Source: an uncultured Lachnospiraceae bacterium (GTDB lineage: Bacteria > Bacillota > Clostridia > Lachnospirales > Lachnospiraceae). From it: DNA of 64,000 nucleotides. The stretch is taken from contig CABUPO010000009.1 of assembly GCA_902493385.1 (NCBI GenBank), positions 1-64,000 on the forward strand, read 5' to 3'. This document shows positions 33,149 to 42,236 of the stretch, piece by piece. The position numbers and the translations under genes were made by a program. How positions within the stretch are numbered: position 1 is the first letter of the stretch; each line of letters starts with the position of its first letter. The notes under the pieces were generated by a model. The model had not been told where the DNA came from. It did not search any database and worked only from the letters and a program-made list of their open reading frames with translations.

Positions 33149-34705
33149 TTATAAAATATCACTTATCAACACTTGCCGATTTAAACTGAAAATGTCGCGA
33201 ATTTTTTGGTGACTATATGGTGTACATTCATGCTTCTCTACCATTTTTATTATATTAGACACACTCATTGCAGAGCCATTTACCCCTGTTGCATCAACAA
33301 TATTGTTCAGCTGTTTGTCAATATTGCTACCAAATCCACCTGCAATATATGAGAAAAATGCCAACGATTTATTTGACTTGCTGTAGTTTTGAATGTTTCC
33401 AATATAGTTATGTACCATCCTATTATAATGATCGTTATTGATGGTATATTTATGATATGCCTTATTATCTAGTATTGCTTGATAGCCTTCAGAATCCGAA
33501 AGCAACAACACATCTGGTGTAAGACCAATTGGTCCAACATGCTTTGCTTCAAACCCAAATACATCTTGAAACAATTCAACTGTTGCTTTTTCAAATTCCG
33601 TTGCTTCATCACGTCCCTTAAAAGCCATCTCAAAATATTTGGTCATAAATGCCCCAACAGAGCCATGTGGATATGTTTCAATCAAAATATCCTCAACAGT
33701 TTTTCCATCTATTCCAGTTCTTTGTACAATGTAGTCTACAACCGTCGGAGTAATCTTTGTAATGGGACGTTCAAGCGACTCTGCAATATAAGCCTGTTTT
33801 ACTTTTTGTTTTGCAATAACCATTGCGGTAATTGTCTGTGTCATAGCAAGATTTCGGTTATCTTTTTTATGTTTGGGATCAATGCCATATTTTCTCTGAA
33901 AATACTCATGTTGTTCTGGTCGATCAATAAAATTAGGTTTATCACAAAGAATTTTTCTTACTTCTTCCCTTTTATCAACAAGAATTTCTACCTTTCCATC
34001 TTCTTTCTTTGCAAGTTGCGTATATTCGAGCCAGTTGATTATTGTATTTGCCAAATCCATCAAGTGACTATATGGGTGTTCTGGATTTACTTCTCCCTTA
34101 GAAGACTGATATTTTTCAAAAAAATCTTCTTCTAGACAACTGTCTCCAAAATTTCTAAATTGAATAATTCTGTCAACAATATAGTTATAACATTTATCAC
34201 TTTCATTTTCGGCTTCTGTTACAATAACCTTTGCAATCTCTTCCTCTGTTAAGTAACCAATTTTACTGTCATCCAGAAGTTTTAATAAAAATCTAAATGG
34301 TCTAATTCTAAACCGATTCGACACTTGTACTCCCCTTCCAGTTGAAAAAGAAGATGGAAACTGATATTTCAATATTTGATTTGTCAAAACCTCCACCGGA
34401 GAATCGCCATTCATAATAGCTTCCCCTGCAAGCGTCAGTTTAATCTTATTTGTTGAATCTTGCGTAAAAATCAATCCTAAACTAACCAGCCACGCTTTAT
34501 ATGTTCTTGCCCCACCACCGGTTTGATCTCTCCGTTCTCCTTTTCGCTTCAATCCAGCAGTTTCCAAAGCATCTTCATATGCAAGATGAGAATCCCGTTG
34601 TCCCTCCCACTCCTGATTGAGTGACATGTCTGCAAATGCAGCCAACACTTCCGGTACAGAATTCAATTTTCGCTTCGGTCTAGTTACCCACCAATAATTC
34701 AGCAT
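33149..34705 (-). CDS. AlwI-like type IIS restriction endonuclease (E3)
   Basis: The 518-residue protein has an N-terminal winged-helix-type recognition part (LNYWWVTRPKRKLNSVPEVL, GARTYKAWLVSLGLIF) and a C-terminal nuclease domain. TPDVLLLSDSEGYQAILDNKAY (about 425-446) is a PD-Xn-(D)xK site strongly like the FokI cleavage domain (PDG...DTKAY). AlwI/FokI-type enzymes bind an asymmetric site and cut at a distance, which fits the two separate methyltransferases. The recognition sequence cannot be told. Confidence 0.83.
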   Translation of the reverse strand: MLNYWWVTRPKRKLNSVPEVLAAFADMSLNQEWEGQRDSHLAYEDALETAGLKRKGERRDQTGGGARTYKAWLVSLGLIFTQDSTNKIKLTLAGEAIMNGDSPVEVLTNQILKYQFPSSFSTGRGVQVSNRFRIRPFRFLLKLLDDSKIGYLTEEEIAKVIVTEAENESDKCYNYIVDRIIQFRNFGDSCLEEDFFEKYQSSKGEVNPEHPYSHLMDLANTIINWLEYTQLAKKEDGKVEILVDKREEVRKILCDKPNFIDRPEQHEYFQRKYGIDPKHKKDNRNLAMTQTITAMVIAKQKVKQAYIAESLERPITKITPTVVDYIVQRTGIDGKTVEDILIETYPHGSVGAFMTKYFEMAFKGRDEATEFEKATVELFQDVFGFEAKHVGPIGLTPDVLLLSDSEGYQAILDNKAYHKYTINNDHYNRMVHNYIGNIQNYSKSNKSLAFFSYIAGGFGSNIDKQLNNIVDATGVNGSAMSVSNIIKMVEKHECTPYSHQKIRDIFSLNRQVLISDIL

Positions 34706-34721
34706 ATCTTCACCTCATTTT

Positions 34722-35798
34722 TTAGTCATCGCATCCGGTATAAGCTTCAATACTCTCATATGGTATTCCCGCAAAAGTATTTAATATAGCTTCAAAAATG
34801 ACTTTTGCTCCTTTTGACGGAACTGCCATACCAATCTGCTTTCTAACAGATTCTTTAGAACCCTCAAAAATATACGTATCTGGAAATGTCTGTAATCTTG
34901 CACGTTCTCTGTTTGTTAATGCCCGAGGCTCAGCATAATGATATATATGTGTTCCTCCCCCGCCTGAACCAGTAACTGTATAGGCTGGTTTATTGGGATC
35001 AAGGCGCTTATATATTTGGCTTATTTTAGCACCTTTAACATTCAATCGTAATCTTTCTGGCAAATCAGCAGTAAAAGCATTTTCACCCGGTTTAATATAA
35101 CTCAAGCGTTCTATTACTTGAGCTGATTGTTTCGTCAGTTCATTATTCGAAGCATCTTTCGGAATAGGCGGAACCTCAATTGCAGTTTTACAAGTAACAT
35201 CTATATCTTTATACGGTTTGGAACTTGGTATCTTAAATTCATATGGTAAATCTTTTCTTATTCCAACAATTATCATTCTATGTCTAGCTTGTGGAACACC
35301 GTATTCTTCAAATTTATATAAATTGGGATATATTTTGTATCCAGCTTTTATAAGATCATTTTGAATTTTTTCAAAGGCTTTTCCTTCATTTGCACTCTTT
35401 AATCCACCAACATTTTCTGCCAAAAACCACAAAGGCTGATAACATTTTAAAACTTTAACCCCATATGTATAAAGAGGTCCAAAGGTTCCATTAAATCCTT
35501 TTTGTTCGCCAACCACTGAAAAATCGTTGCACGGAAAACCAAATGCCAGCGCATCAATATCTCCTAAAGTTTCTATATCAAGTTTTCTTACATCTCCACA
35601 AATTACACTTTCTTCATTACCTGGGCATATATTTCTGCGATATGTATTACATGTATCCACGTCATAATCATTTGCCCATTGATGAACAATTCTATATTCT
35701 GGATTACTTATTTGTGCCGTAACGGCAGCAAGTGCAAGCCCACCCGGTCCACAAAACAATTCTCCAAGCCTAAATTTTTTTATTGCAACATTATTCAT
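34722..35798 (-). CDS. DNA cytosine-5 methyltransferase B (E3)
   Basis: The 358-residue enzyme has motifs FRLGELFCGPGGLALAA (I), AFGFPCNDFSVVGEQKGF (IV), WFLAENVGGLKS (VI), PQARHRMIIVGIR (VIII), RALTNRERARLQTFPDTY (IX region) and QIGMAVPSKGAKVI (X). It is only distantly related to methyltransferase A, so the pair probably methylates different strands of one asymmetric site. It starts inside the stop of the upstream XRE gene (TAATG). Confidence 0.9.
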   Translation of the reverse strand: MNNVAIKKFRLGELFCGPGGLALAAVTAQISNPEYRIVHQWANDYDVDTCNTYRRNICPGNEESVICGDVRKLDIETLGDIDALAFGFPCNDFSVVGEQKGFNGTFGPLYTYGVKVLKCYQPLWFLAENVGGLKSANEGKAFEKIQNDLIKAGYKIYPNLYKFEEYGVPQARHRMIIVGIRKDLPYEFKIPSSKPYKDIDVTCKTAIEVPPIPKDASNNELTKQSAQVIERLSYIKPGENAFTADLPERLRLNVKGAKISQIYKRLDPNKPAYTVTGSGGGGTHIYHYAEPRALTNRERARLQTFPDTYIFEGSKESVRKQIGMAVPSKGAKVIFEAILNTFAGIPYESIEAYTGCDD

Positions 35799-36007
35799 TA
35801 GATTTGATCTCCATCTGACAAAATAAATTCTCTTTTAAATGAAACGCCTAGCACATCTGCAATTTGTTCCAGTTCTGGTATTGAAAAACTACCCCTTTTC
35901 ATTTTTGAATTGAAACTTTGTGGAGATTTTCCTAATCTTCTTGCCAATTCAGCTTCACTCACATTACATCTCACGCACAAAACCTTAATCTGCTCTGAAA
36001 TAGTCAT
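35798..36007 (-). CDS. Small XRE controller-type regulator of the E3 restriction system
   Basis: The 69-residue protein is a single Cro/C1-type helix-turn-helix (SEQIKVLCVRCNVSEAELARRLGKSPQSFNSKMKRGSF). Its size and position as first gene of a methyltransferase-endonuclease operon match controller (C) proteins, which delay the endonuclease until methylation is complete. It shares one base with methyltransferase B. A consensus promoter lies just upstream. Confidence 0.83.
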   Translation of the reverse strand: MTISEQIKVLCVRCNVSEAELARRLGKSPQSFNSKMKRGSFSIPELEQIADVLGVSFKREFILSDGDQI

Positions 36008-36035
36008 GATTTACCCACCTTTCCTCATAAAACAA

Positions 36036-36064
36036 ATTATAAATCTTTTTTTTGATGTTGTCAA
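36036..36064 (-). promoter_or_regulatory. Perfect consensus promoter of the E3 restriction operon
   Basis: TTGACA (36059-36064), a 17-base spacer and TATAAT (36036-36041) on the minus strand, 29 bases before the controller ATG. Such a strong promoter is expected to need repression, presumably by the controller protein. Confidence 0.85.
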
Positions 36065-36153
36065 AATATTCTTTTAGCTTAATATAACTTATGGCAAGTA
36101 ATGCAAAACATACAAATAGTACAAGGTAGTTTCTTTACAAAACCGCCCTGCAC

Positions 36154-36552
36154 CTAACAATATACCACCTCTCTCAGCACCAATTCCTCTGCCGCACTCC
36201 GCACATTATTCATCAACCCTACCCACTTCATCTGGTCTTTTTCCTTTAGTTCTTCTGTAATCCCCTCACCAGCTTTCATCTGCTCTACAATCAGCTCCAT
36301 TCTTGTATAACACTCCTCATCAATCTCATGCAAATACTCATTCAGTTTTCTATCTAGCAACAGCCTGATATATTCCCCTCTACGGTGGGTTTTCAAATAT
36401 TCCCACCGCAGAATCCCATACTTTCCTATGTTGTAATGTGTACCCTCCGGCAGCTCCAAATTAGGATAGTATAAACCATCTTCCCCTAACGTGTACCCTA
36501 TACCATTCTCTCCAACTATATGTTTCTCCAGTATCTTTGTATTTTCCATCAT
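36154..36552 (-). CDS. tnpV: TnpV-like protein (E3)
   Basis: The 132-residue protein shares the TnpV layout (GLYYPNLELPEGTHYNIGKYG, LRWEYLKTHRRGEYIRLLLDRKLNEYLHEIDEECY, MKWVGLMNNVRSAAEELV) but is divergent from the E1 and E2 copies. AAGGAG precedes ATG-ATG. It follows mob by 14 bases. The function is unknown. Confidence 0.78.
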   Translation of the reverse strand: MMENTKILEKHIVGENGIGYTLGEDGLYYPNLELPEGTHYNIGKYGILRWEYLKTHRRGEYIRLLLDRKLNEYLHEIDEECYTRMELIVEQMKAGEGITEELKEKDQMKWVGLMNNVRSAAEELVLREVVYC

Positions 36553-36566
36553 ATCAATCCATCTCC

Positions 36567-38006
36567 TTATCTGCTCATTCCTCTGTTATAGCTTCTCTGC
36601 AAGCATTTCTGCTCCCTATCCAGCCTTTCAATCTCTTTCATACTGTCAATCATTCCCTGCACCTTTTCTGCTCCGGCACAACGCTTTACACGCTCCAAAT
36701 CGGCTGTTTTTTCCTGCAACTGCTCCACAACACCTGCCTGCTCTCTTAACTTTCCTTTGTACCACTCAATATCCGAAGTCTGCTGCGTTACTTTCTCCGT
36801 CAGCTTTCTGACCTGCTCCATAAGATTGACACATTTGATTGTCAGGCTTTTTACAAGCTCTTTCAGCCTTGTTACCAATGGTTTTGCACTATTATCCCGA
36901 TAGGACTTTGCACTTGCAAATGCCCCCGCTTCCGGAAGCTGCCATTGTCTGTCCTCGTCATAAGCCCTTACATTCCGTTCTAATTTGCTCTTAGAACCTG
37001 ACATAGCTTCAAGCTCATTTTGGAGCTTCTGCTGCTGTTTTTCCAGCTCCTTATTGCCAGATTGCAGCTTTTTCCTTGCTTCGTCCAAATCTTTGTTTTC
37101 AGCTTGTAATATCAGGTTCTTTTCAGATAAATGTGTATTGCTCTGCTTTGCTTCACTATTGGCTCTTTCCAGCTCCAAATGCTCTGATTGCAGCTCATCA
37201 TTTTTCTTTTGGAGCTGCTCACTAATCCCTGCCAGTTCTTCCGCACGATCCAACCGACTGTCTACTAACTGCTGTACTTCATGGAGCGTTGTTTCAGACC
37301 GTTCTATCTGTTTATCCAGCTCTGCGACTTCCCTTACTCTTTCCTGCTTCTCAAAGTCCAGTACGGATAAATGCTTGTTGTGTGTTCCCTTTTGCAGCCA
37401 CTCGACACCATACCGCTCCATGACCTTTGACAATTCCTGCTTCTCGGCTTCTATCCACTGATTCCATTCCGTAGCTCCTCTTGTGCCACCATGAAATCCT
37501 TGCTCTCCCAATGCTCCTTTGAGTGATACCCTTGTATCAAGTCCACGCTTACTGTTACGGATAAAGGGCACAAAATCAATGTGAATGTGTGGCGTTTCCT
37601 CGTCCATATGCAGATGAGCAGAAAATACATATAGGTTGGGATTTCTTCTCTGAAAGTCCTGCATAAATTCTATGAGAATTTCCTTCGCAAGCTGTCCCTC
37701 CGCACTTTTCACATTCATATCATCTTTATTGCCAATCTGAAATATGACCTCATGGAATAGCTTTTCCTGCTTTCCCTGCCTTATCTTCTCATAGTAATCA
37801 TCAATCTTCCGGTCACTCCGTTTCTGCTTTGCGTTATATCGTTCTAAAGCTTCATCAAACAATTCGTGATAAACCTGCTTTATATCCGAATGGCAGAACT
37901 CTACATTATCCCTGCTTCGTTCCTTGTCAACATTTTTTGCTGAAAATGCTCTGGTGTTGTGATTGACCGAGCCTTTTCCCATCATTCCGCTAATCGTTCT
38001 CTCCAA
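36567..38006 (-). CDS. mob: MobV/Pre family relaxase (E3)
   Basis: The 479-residue relaxase is longer than in E1/E2 because of an extended coiled coil (about 230-340). Motif I is NHNTR; the metal site HLHMDEETPHIHIDF keeps all histidines. I place the start at TTG 38006, with GGAGG at 38015-38019 and an 8-base spacer: this aligns ERTISGMMGKGSVNHN with the MKRTISAMVGKGSVNHN start of E1/E2. The longer frame to 38132 runs through the oriT-like hairpins. Confidence 0.87.
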   Translation of the reverse strand: MERTISGMMGKGSVNHNTRAFSAKNVDKERSRDNVEFCHSDIKQVYHELFDEALERYNAKQKRSDRKIDDYYEKIRQGKQEKLFHEVIFQIGNKDDMNVKSAEGQLAKEILIEFMQDFQRRNPNLYVFSAHLHMDEETPHIHIDFVPFIRNSKRGLDTRVSLKGALGEQGFHGGTRGATEWNQWIEAEKQELSKVMERYGVEWLQKGTHNKHLSVLDFEKQERVREVAELDKQIERSETTLHEVQQLVDSRLDRAEELAGISEQLQKKNDELQSEHLELERANSEAKQSNTHLSEKNLILQAENKDLDEARKKLQSGNKELEKQQQKLQNELEAMSGSKSKLERNVRAYDEDRQWQLPEAGAFASAKSYRDNSAKPLVTRLKELVKSLTIKCVNLMEQVRKLTEKVTQQTSDIEWYKGKLREQAGVVEQLQEKTADLERVKRCAGAEKVQGMIDSMKEIERLDREQKCLQRSYNRGMSR

Positions 38007-38029
38007 TAAACACTCCTCCATTTTTATCT

Positions 38030-38190
38030 GTCCTATCAGCGCCGGATATCGGCGCAGAGCGAGGTTTCCTCGCTCCGGCTTTGTTACTTTCGCCGAAAGT
38101 AACGCAAAAGCACTTTTGACACTTCGTATCAAAAGCTACCAAGCCCGCAAGCGGGTTTTGCGCCCTGCCGGGGGCTTGTCGTTCCCGTTC
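38030..38190. other. oriT-like hairpin region upstream of mob (E3)
   Basis: It contains GTTACTTTC/GAAAGTAAC (38083-38103) followed by ACGCAAAAGC, as in E1 and E2, plus GAG..CTC and CCGGATATCGG dyads and a GCCCGCAAGCGGG hairpin near 38145. The flanking bases differ from E1/E2, so the conserved hairpin stands out as the functional part. Confidence 0.58.
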
Positions 38191-38285
38191 CGGTCACTCC
38201 ATTATCGCTGCCACCACACCATATTTCTCCTTAACCATATCTAACGGGAGCGTGCCACGCACCCGTCATTTACAATTAAGGAAAA

Positions 38286-38519
38286 TTACCACCGAAAGCT
38301 GTCCGGCACACCACGCTTGTCTAAATATTCCCTGCGCGCTTTTTCCCGTTCTTCTTCGGTGGGTGCAGTTTTATACTTCGTATACAGCTCCCTCATTACC
38401 AGAGAGTCCAGTTTCTGCTCCAATCCCTTCTGTATCTCCGGTAATAATTCCTCCTGTCCAATCAAAAAGTATTTCATAAGTGCAAAGAAAAGCTCCTGCG
38501 AAATCTGCACATTTTTCAT
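38286..38519 (-). CDS. Small conserved protein of mobilizable elements, unknown function
   Basis: The 77-residue protein (MKNVQISQELFFALMKYFLI, PEIQKGLEQKLDSLVMRELY, EEREKARREYLDKRGVPDSF) resembles a short charged helical protein frequently found beside relaxase genes in Clostridial elements, from memory. No function is known. It lies between the ATPase gene and the oriT-like region; E1 and E2 lack it. Confidence 0.75.
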   Translation of the reverse strand: MKNVQISQELFFALMKYFLIGQEELLPEIQKGLEQKLDSLVMRELYTKYKTAPTEEEREKARREYLDKRGVPDSFRW

Positions 38520-38632
38520 ATCAATCCATCAATCCTTTCTATCCTGCGTGACGGTGGTGACGATAGTGACGATTATTTAGCTACCGACAACGCTATATAA
38601 AATACCGTCACAACCGTCACATATCGTCACGC

Positions 38633-39766
38633 TTACACTTCTATTCTTGCCAGCCTAATCTTCCTACCGCCATGCCCTCTGCTGCTTTCATAGCTAATAT
38701 GGTAATCTACATACAGCCTTTCCATGCTGATATTCAACTTTCTTGTCAGCACATTTGGCTGCATAGTAAGTTCCGGTAACTGTTGTAATAAATCTGATGC
38801 TGTACCACTCCACTCCGGCTGTTCCTCTGATACCACCTTTGCAATAGCTTCCAGTACCGGATCGTCAGGTTCTTTCCATAACTCCGTTTCCGCTTTCGTA
38901 AGCTCCCACAAACATAATTCCCGATTGAAGTTAAGTAACAATCTTTGGTCTTGCTGGTCACGCCCCGCAACCTCTAATACCGCCTTATTCTCTGTCCGCT
39001 TTTCTTTCTGCATGACAAACGCCCCATCCGCAGCTCCTAGAAGTCCATTTGTGCCGGAAATCATATCAAAGCTGTCTGCCGACTCCATTTTTCTTGTATG
39101 GTGTACCACCAACAGACAAATACCATGTGTGTCACTAAACTGTTTCAGCTTCGTCACAATGTCATAATCGCTGGCATAGCTGAACTTGTCCCCTCCGACT
39201 TCTCTGACCTTTTGCAGCGTGTCAATGATAATCAGCCTTGCGTCCTTATGCTCTTTAACAAATTGTGTAAGCTGTTCCTCTAATCCCTCATTCAAAGATT
39301 TAGACCTTGTTGCAAAATAGAAGCTACTGGTGCTTTCCATACCGAACATTCGTGATAGCCGCTTTTGCAGTCTGCCATAATCATCCTCCAGAGCCAAATA
39401 CAGCACCGTCCCTTGATTAACCGAATAATCCCATAAAGGAATACCCCTGCTGACATGATAGCCTAATTGAGCCATAAAAAAGGATTTCCCCACCTTTGGC
39501 GCACCTACAAAAAGGTAAGTGCCATTATAAATCAGACCGTCTACTATCGGTACTTTTGGTGGGTAGACCGTATCATACAATTCCTCCATTGTGACCGTCT
39601 GCAATTTCTCCTGTCCGGATTGCCCTGCTCCATTGTTTTTTGTGGCTTGCAGATTGCCCTTATCGGGCAAATCTGCTATACTTTGTTTGTTAGTTTTACA
39701 TAGTGACTGCTTCCCATCTGCGCCAACAGATGATACCGGAGCAGTCGCTTTTTTGTTTTCCGCCAT
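38633..39766 (-). CDS. AAA_25/RepA-type ATPase (E3)
   Basis: The 377-residue ATPase is homologous to that of E2: Walker A FVGAPKVGKSFFMAQLGYH, Walker B RLIIIDTLQKVREVGGDKFSYASDYD, LLVVHHTRKMES, ISGTNGLLGAADGAFVMQKEKR. The tail is winged-helix-like. It may act as a helicase for replication of the excised form. Its ATG shares one base with the mobC stop. Confidence 0.85.
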   Translation of the reverse strand: MAENKKATAPVSSVGADGKQSLCKTNKQSIADLPDKGNLQATKNNGAGQSGQEKLQTVTMEELYDTVYPPKVPIVDGLIYNGTYLFVGAPKVGKSFFMAQLGYHVSRGIPLWDYSVNQGTVLYLALEDDYGRLQKRLSRMFGMESTSSFYFATRSKSLNEGLEEQLTQFVKEHKDARLIIIDTLQKVREVGGDKFSYASDYDIVTKLKQFSDTHGICLLVVHHTRKMESADSFDMISGTNGLLGAADGAFVMQKEKRTENKAVLEVAGRDQQDQRLLLNFNRELCLWELTKAETELWKEPDDPVLEAIAKVVSEEQPEWSGTASDLLQQLPELTMQPNVLTRKLNISMERLYVDYHISYESSRGHGGRKIRLARIEV

Positions 39767-40086
39767 CAGTTTTCCTCCCTTAATCCATTCATCGTTTCTG
39801 CCACCAGTTGCAGAGTATAAAGAAATTCCTCACTCAACTCTCCTGCATGAGCAACACGCTGTAATTCCTCATAAATATCCGCCATCTGATTTCTAAGTGC
39901 CTTGTACACTCTCGGATTACCCTGCACCACCACATCACGACATTGTAAACGCCTGATGATATAGTCCTGCTTTGTCAGCCCCGAAAGCCTGACCTGTGTA
40001 TCAATCAGCTTGCTTTCTTCCTCCGACACCCGAAATGCCACCGTCTTATTTCTCCATCTTCCCTGATAATCAAGACTTCTTTCCAT
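39766..40086 (-). CDS. mobC: MobC-like mobilisation accessory protein (E3)
   Basis: The 106-residue ribbon-helix-helix-type protein (WRNKTVAFRVSEEESKLIDTQVRLSGLTKQDYIIRR) is related to the E1/E2 copies. I choose ATG 40086, about 11 bases after GGAGG; TTG 40095 is only two bases from it. It likely assists the relaxase. Confidence 0.82.
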   Translation of the reverse strand: MERSLDYQGRWRNKTVAFRVSEEESKLIDTQVRLSGLTKQDYIIRRLQCRDVVVQGNPRVYKALRNQMADIYEELQRVAHAGELSEEFLYTLQLVAETMNGLREEN

Positions 40087-40091
40087 AACTG

Positions 40092-41168
40092 TCAATCCTC
40101 CTTTCCAACCCGTTCAATTTCCAGCCTATTCGCCATTTCCGTCTGTTTATTTGGAAACAAATGTGCATAACGGTAAGTGATGTCAATGCTCTCATGCCCT
40201 ACTCTGTCCGCTATGGCAAGTGCCGAAAAGCCCATCTCAATCAACAGGGAAATGTGGCTGTGCCGCAAATCGTGTATTCGTATTCGCTTTACACCTGCCG
40301 CCTTTGCCCCTCTGTCCATCTCATGATGAAGATAGGATTTTGTAATCTGAAATATCCTTTCGTCCTCTCCGACTTCATACAGCATACCGATATATTCCTG
40401 CATTTCTTCACAGAGAAACTGTGGCATTTTGATTGTCCGGTTGCTCTTTACCGTCTTAGGGGAAGTAATGACATCTTTTCCCTTTAACCGTTGATAAGAT
40501 TTATTGATTGTAACCGTCTGCCTGTCAAAATCGAAATCTGCTGGAGTTAAAGCTAACAGCTCACCCATTCGTATTCCGCACCAATAAAGCATTTCAAATG
40601 CATAATAGGACTGTGGCTTATCCATCATCACATCGGCAAACTTCAGATATTCCTCTTTCGTCCAAAACAGCATTTCCTTGTGTTCCTCACTTCCCATTGT
40701 CCCGGCTCTCTGCGCCGGATTAGAGGGCAGATGATAGAACCTTACCGCATGATTGAAAATAGCACTAAGCTGACTGTGAATGGTTTTCAGGTAAGTCGGG
40801 GAATACACTTCCCCGTTTTCACCTTTGTGGGCAAGCAGCTCATTCTGCCACGCTATCACGTCCTTTGGCTCAATCTCTCCAATCTTACGCTGTCCGAAAT
40901 AAGGAAGTATCTTCGTCCGTATCACATGGCTTTTGGACTCCCATGTGTTTTCCTTTACTCTCTTTTTCTTATCTGCTTCGTAGATTTCAAAAAAGCTCTC
41001 AAAGGTCATATCCAGCTTCGCTTCCTGCTTCAGCATGATTTCCCTCTCCCACATCTGGGCTTCCCTCTTAGTTGCAAATCCTCGCTTCTGTGTCTGCTTC
41101 CGTTCCCCTTTCCAGTTGGTAAAACGGTAAATAACACGCCATTTATCTCCGTCTTTATATACAGCCAT
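40092..41168 (-). CDS. int: Tyrosine site-specific integrase (E3)
   Basis: The 358-residue integrase has an AP2-like N-terminus (KWRVIYRFTNWKGERKQTQKRGF) and catalytic GIRMGELLAL, HDLRHSH, VGHES and TYRYAHLF. This is the element directly joined to guaA, so this enzyme most likely made the present guaA junction. The start is at ATG 41168 behind GGAGATGATGTT; the upstream frame lacks a site. Confidence 0.93.
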   Translation of the reverse strand: MAVYKDGDKWRVIYRFTNWKGERKQTQKRGFATKREAQMWEREIMLKQEAKLDMTFESFFEIYEADKKKRVKENTWESKSHVIRTKILPYFGQRKIGEIEPKDVIAWQNELLAHKGENGEVYSPTYLKTIHSQLSAIFNHAVRFYHLPSNPAQRAGTMGSEEHKEMLFWTKEEYLKFADVMMDKPQSYYAFEMLYWCGIRMGELLALTPADFDFDRQTVTINKSYQRLKGKDVITSPKTVKSNRTIKMPQFLCEEMQEYIGMLYEVGEDERIFQITKSYLHHEMDRGAKAAGVKRIRIHDLRHSHISLLIEMGFSALAIADRVGHESIDITYRYAHLFPNKQTEMANRLEIERVGKED

Positions 41169-41197
41169 AACATCATCTCCTCTCCTGCTGCATACTC

Positions 41198-41380
41198 TTA
41201 CGCTTCGCTGTAACATAACTTCTTGCGGAAAAAGTTTGTGTTTACCCGTCCTGTAACGGTCAGGTAGCCAAGCTCCCGCATTTCTGCATTTAACTCTCTG
41301 ACAACCTTATAGGCATAGGATTTTGATACATTCAATTCCTGCGCCACTTCATCAACGGTCATAAAGTTTTTATTCTCCAT
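41198..41380 (-). CDS. xis: Excisionase-like HTH protein (E3)
   Basis: The 60-residue winged HTH (MTVDEVAQELNVSKSYAYKVVRELN, TGRVNTNFFRKKLCY) lies before int and divergent from the regulator. It is the likely directionality factor for excision, and is divergent from E1/E2 Xis. Confidence 0.84.
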   Translation of the reverse strand: MENKNFMTVDEVAQELNVSKSYAYKVVRELNAEMRELGYLTVTGRVNTNFFRKKLCYSEA

Positions 41381-41406
41381 TCGTTTTCCTCCCTTCTCCT
41401 CATCTC

Positions 41407-41561
41407 TAAACTTATTTGTTTAAGTCTATGTATTGCATATATTACTAAACATTTTAATTTAAGTCAAGTGGTTTTCAGAAAAATAATTAACTTTTTTTGT
41501 TTAGTTTCTTCTTGCTATCCTCATTCGCTCATGTTATACTGTACTCAAACAAATTTGTTTA
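41407..41561. promoter_or_regulatory. Divergent control region with three AAAC-GTTT operators (E3)
   Basis: TAAACTTATTTGTTTA (41407-41422), TAACTTTTTTTGTTTA (41488-41503) and CAAACAAATTTGTTTA (41546-41561) share TAAAC-N5/6-GTTTA. The rightward promoter is TTGCTA (41512-41517) and TATACT (41535-41540), 17 bases apart, with the third site just downstream. This predicts self-repression by the XRE protein. Confidence 0.68.
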
Positions 41562-41573
41562 GGAGGTTTCATT

Positions 41574-42134
41574 ATGGCAATCGGGCAACGAATTAAATTC
41601 TTCCGCAACCGAAAAGGAATGACACAAAAGCAGCTCGGCGAAATGTTAGGCTTTTTAGGAAAGACCTCTGATGTCCGTATGGCACAGTACGAGTCAGAAG
41701 CCAGAATACCCAAGCAAGAGCTTGTCAAAGAAATGGCTGGTATCTTTGATGTCAGCACCCATGCCCTGACTGTACCGGATATAGATACCTACATCGGTTT
41801 AATGCACACCCTTTTTGCATTGGAAGATATGTATGGATTGAAAATCGGAGAGATTGACGGAGAAATCTGTCTGCGTTTGGACAAATCCGACTATTCCACC
41901 TACATCTCTATGCTGAAAATGTTTGGGGCATGGCAGCAACAGGCTGCCAAACTGGAGAATGGCGAAATCAGCAAAGAGCAGTATGACGAATGGCGATATA
42001 AATACCCGGAGCTTGACACTTATCAGCATTGGGCAAAGGTTCCGTCACAGGCGGTCAGCGATATGCTCATGGAAGAATTAGAAAAGATAGAAAAAGAAGA
42101 AAAGAAAACATCAAAAAAGAAAAAGCAGAAATGA
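41574..42134 (+). CDS. XRE family element regulator (E3)
   Basis: The 186-residue protein has a helix-turn-helix (about 4-62: RKGMTQKQLGEMLGFLGKTSDVRMAQYESEARIPK) and the same C-terminal domain as in E1/E2 (TVPDIDTYIGLMHTLFALEDMYGLKI), ending in a lysine-rich tail. Its predicted operators differ from those of E1/E2, matching its diverged HTH. AGGAGG precedes ATG. It likely controls xis-int-mob. Confidence 0.87.
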   Translation: MAIGQRIKFFRNRKGMTQKQLGEMLGFLGKTSDVRMAQYESEARIPKQELVKEMAGIFDVSTHALTVPDIDTYIGLMHTLFALEDMYGLKIGEIDGEICLRLDKSDYSTYISMLKMFGAWQQQAAKLENGEISKEQYDEWRYKYPELDTYQHWAKVPSQAVSDMLMEELEKIEKEEKKTSKKKKQK

Positions 42135-42137
42135 GCA

Positions 42138-42192
42138 TAAGAAAAACCTTACCGATATTCAGTTTTCAATCCTGAAAATCAGTAAGGTTTTA
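42138..42192 (+). terminator. Terminator after the E3 regulator
   Basis: AAAACCTTAC pairs with GTAAGGTTTT around a long loop that can itself pair (TTTTCA/TGAAAA), then TATTA. It is followed by arm repeats and the guaA junction. Confidence 0.68.
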
Positions 42193-42236
42193 TTATGCTC
42201 TTGAAGTATATTTATTCCTTGAATAATGCAAAAATG

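Noticed and set aside
38007..38132. Longer N-terminus for the E3 relaxase (start at 38132)
   Set aside because: It would cross the oriT-like hairpins; TTG 38006 has GGAGG and aligns with the E1/E2 starts.
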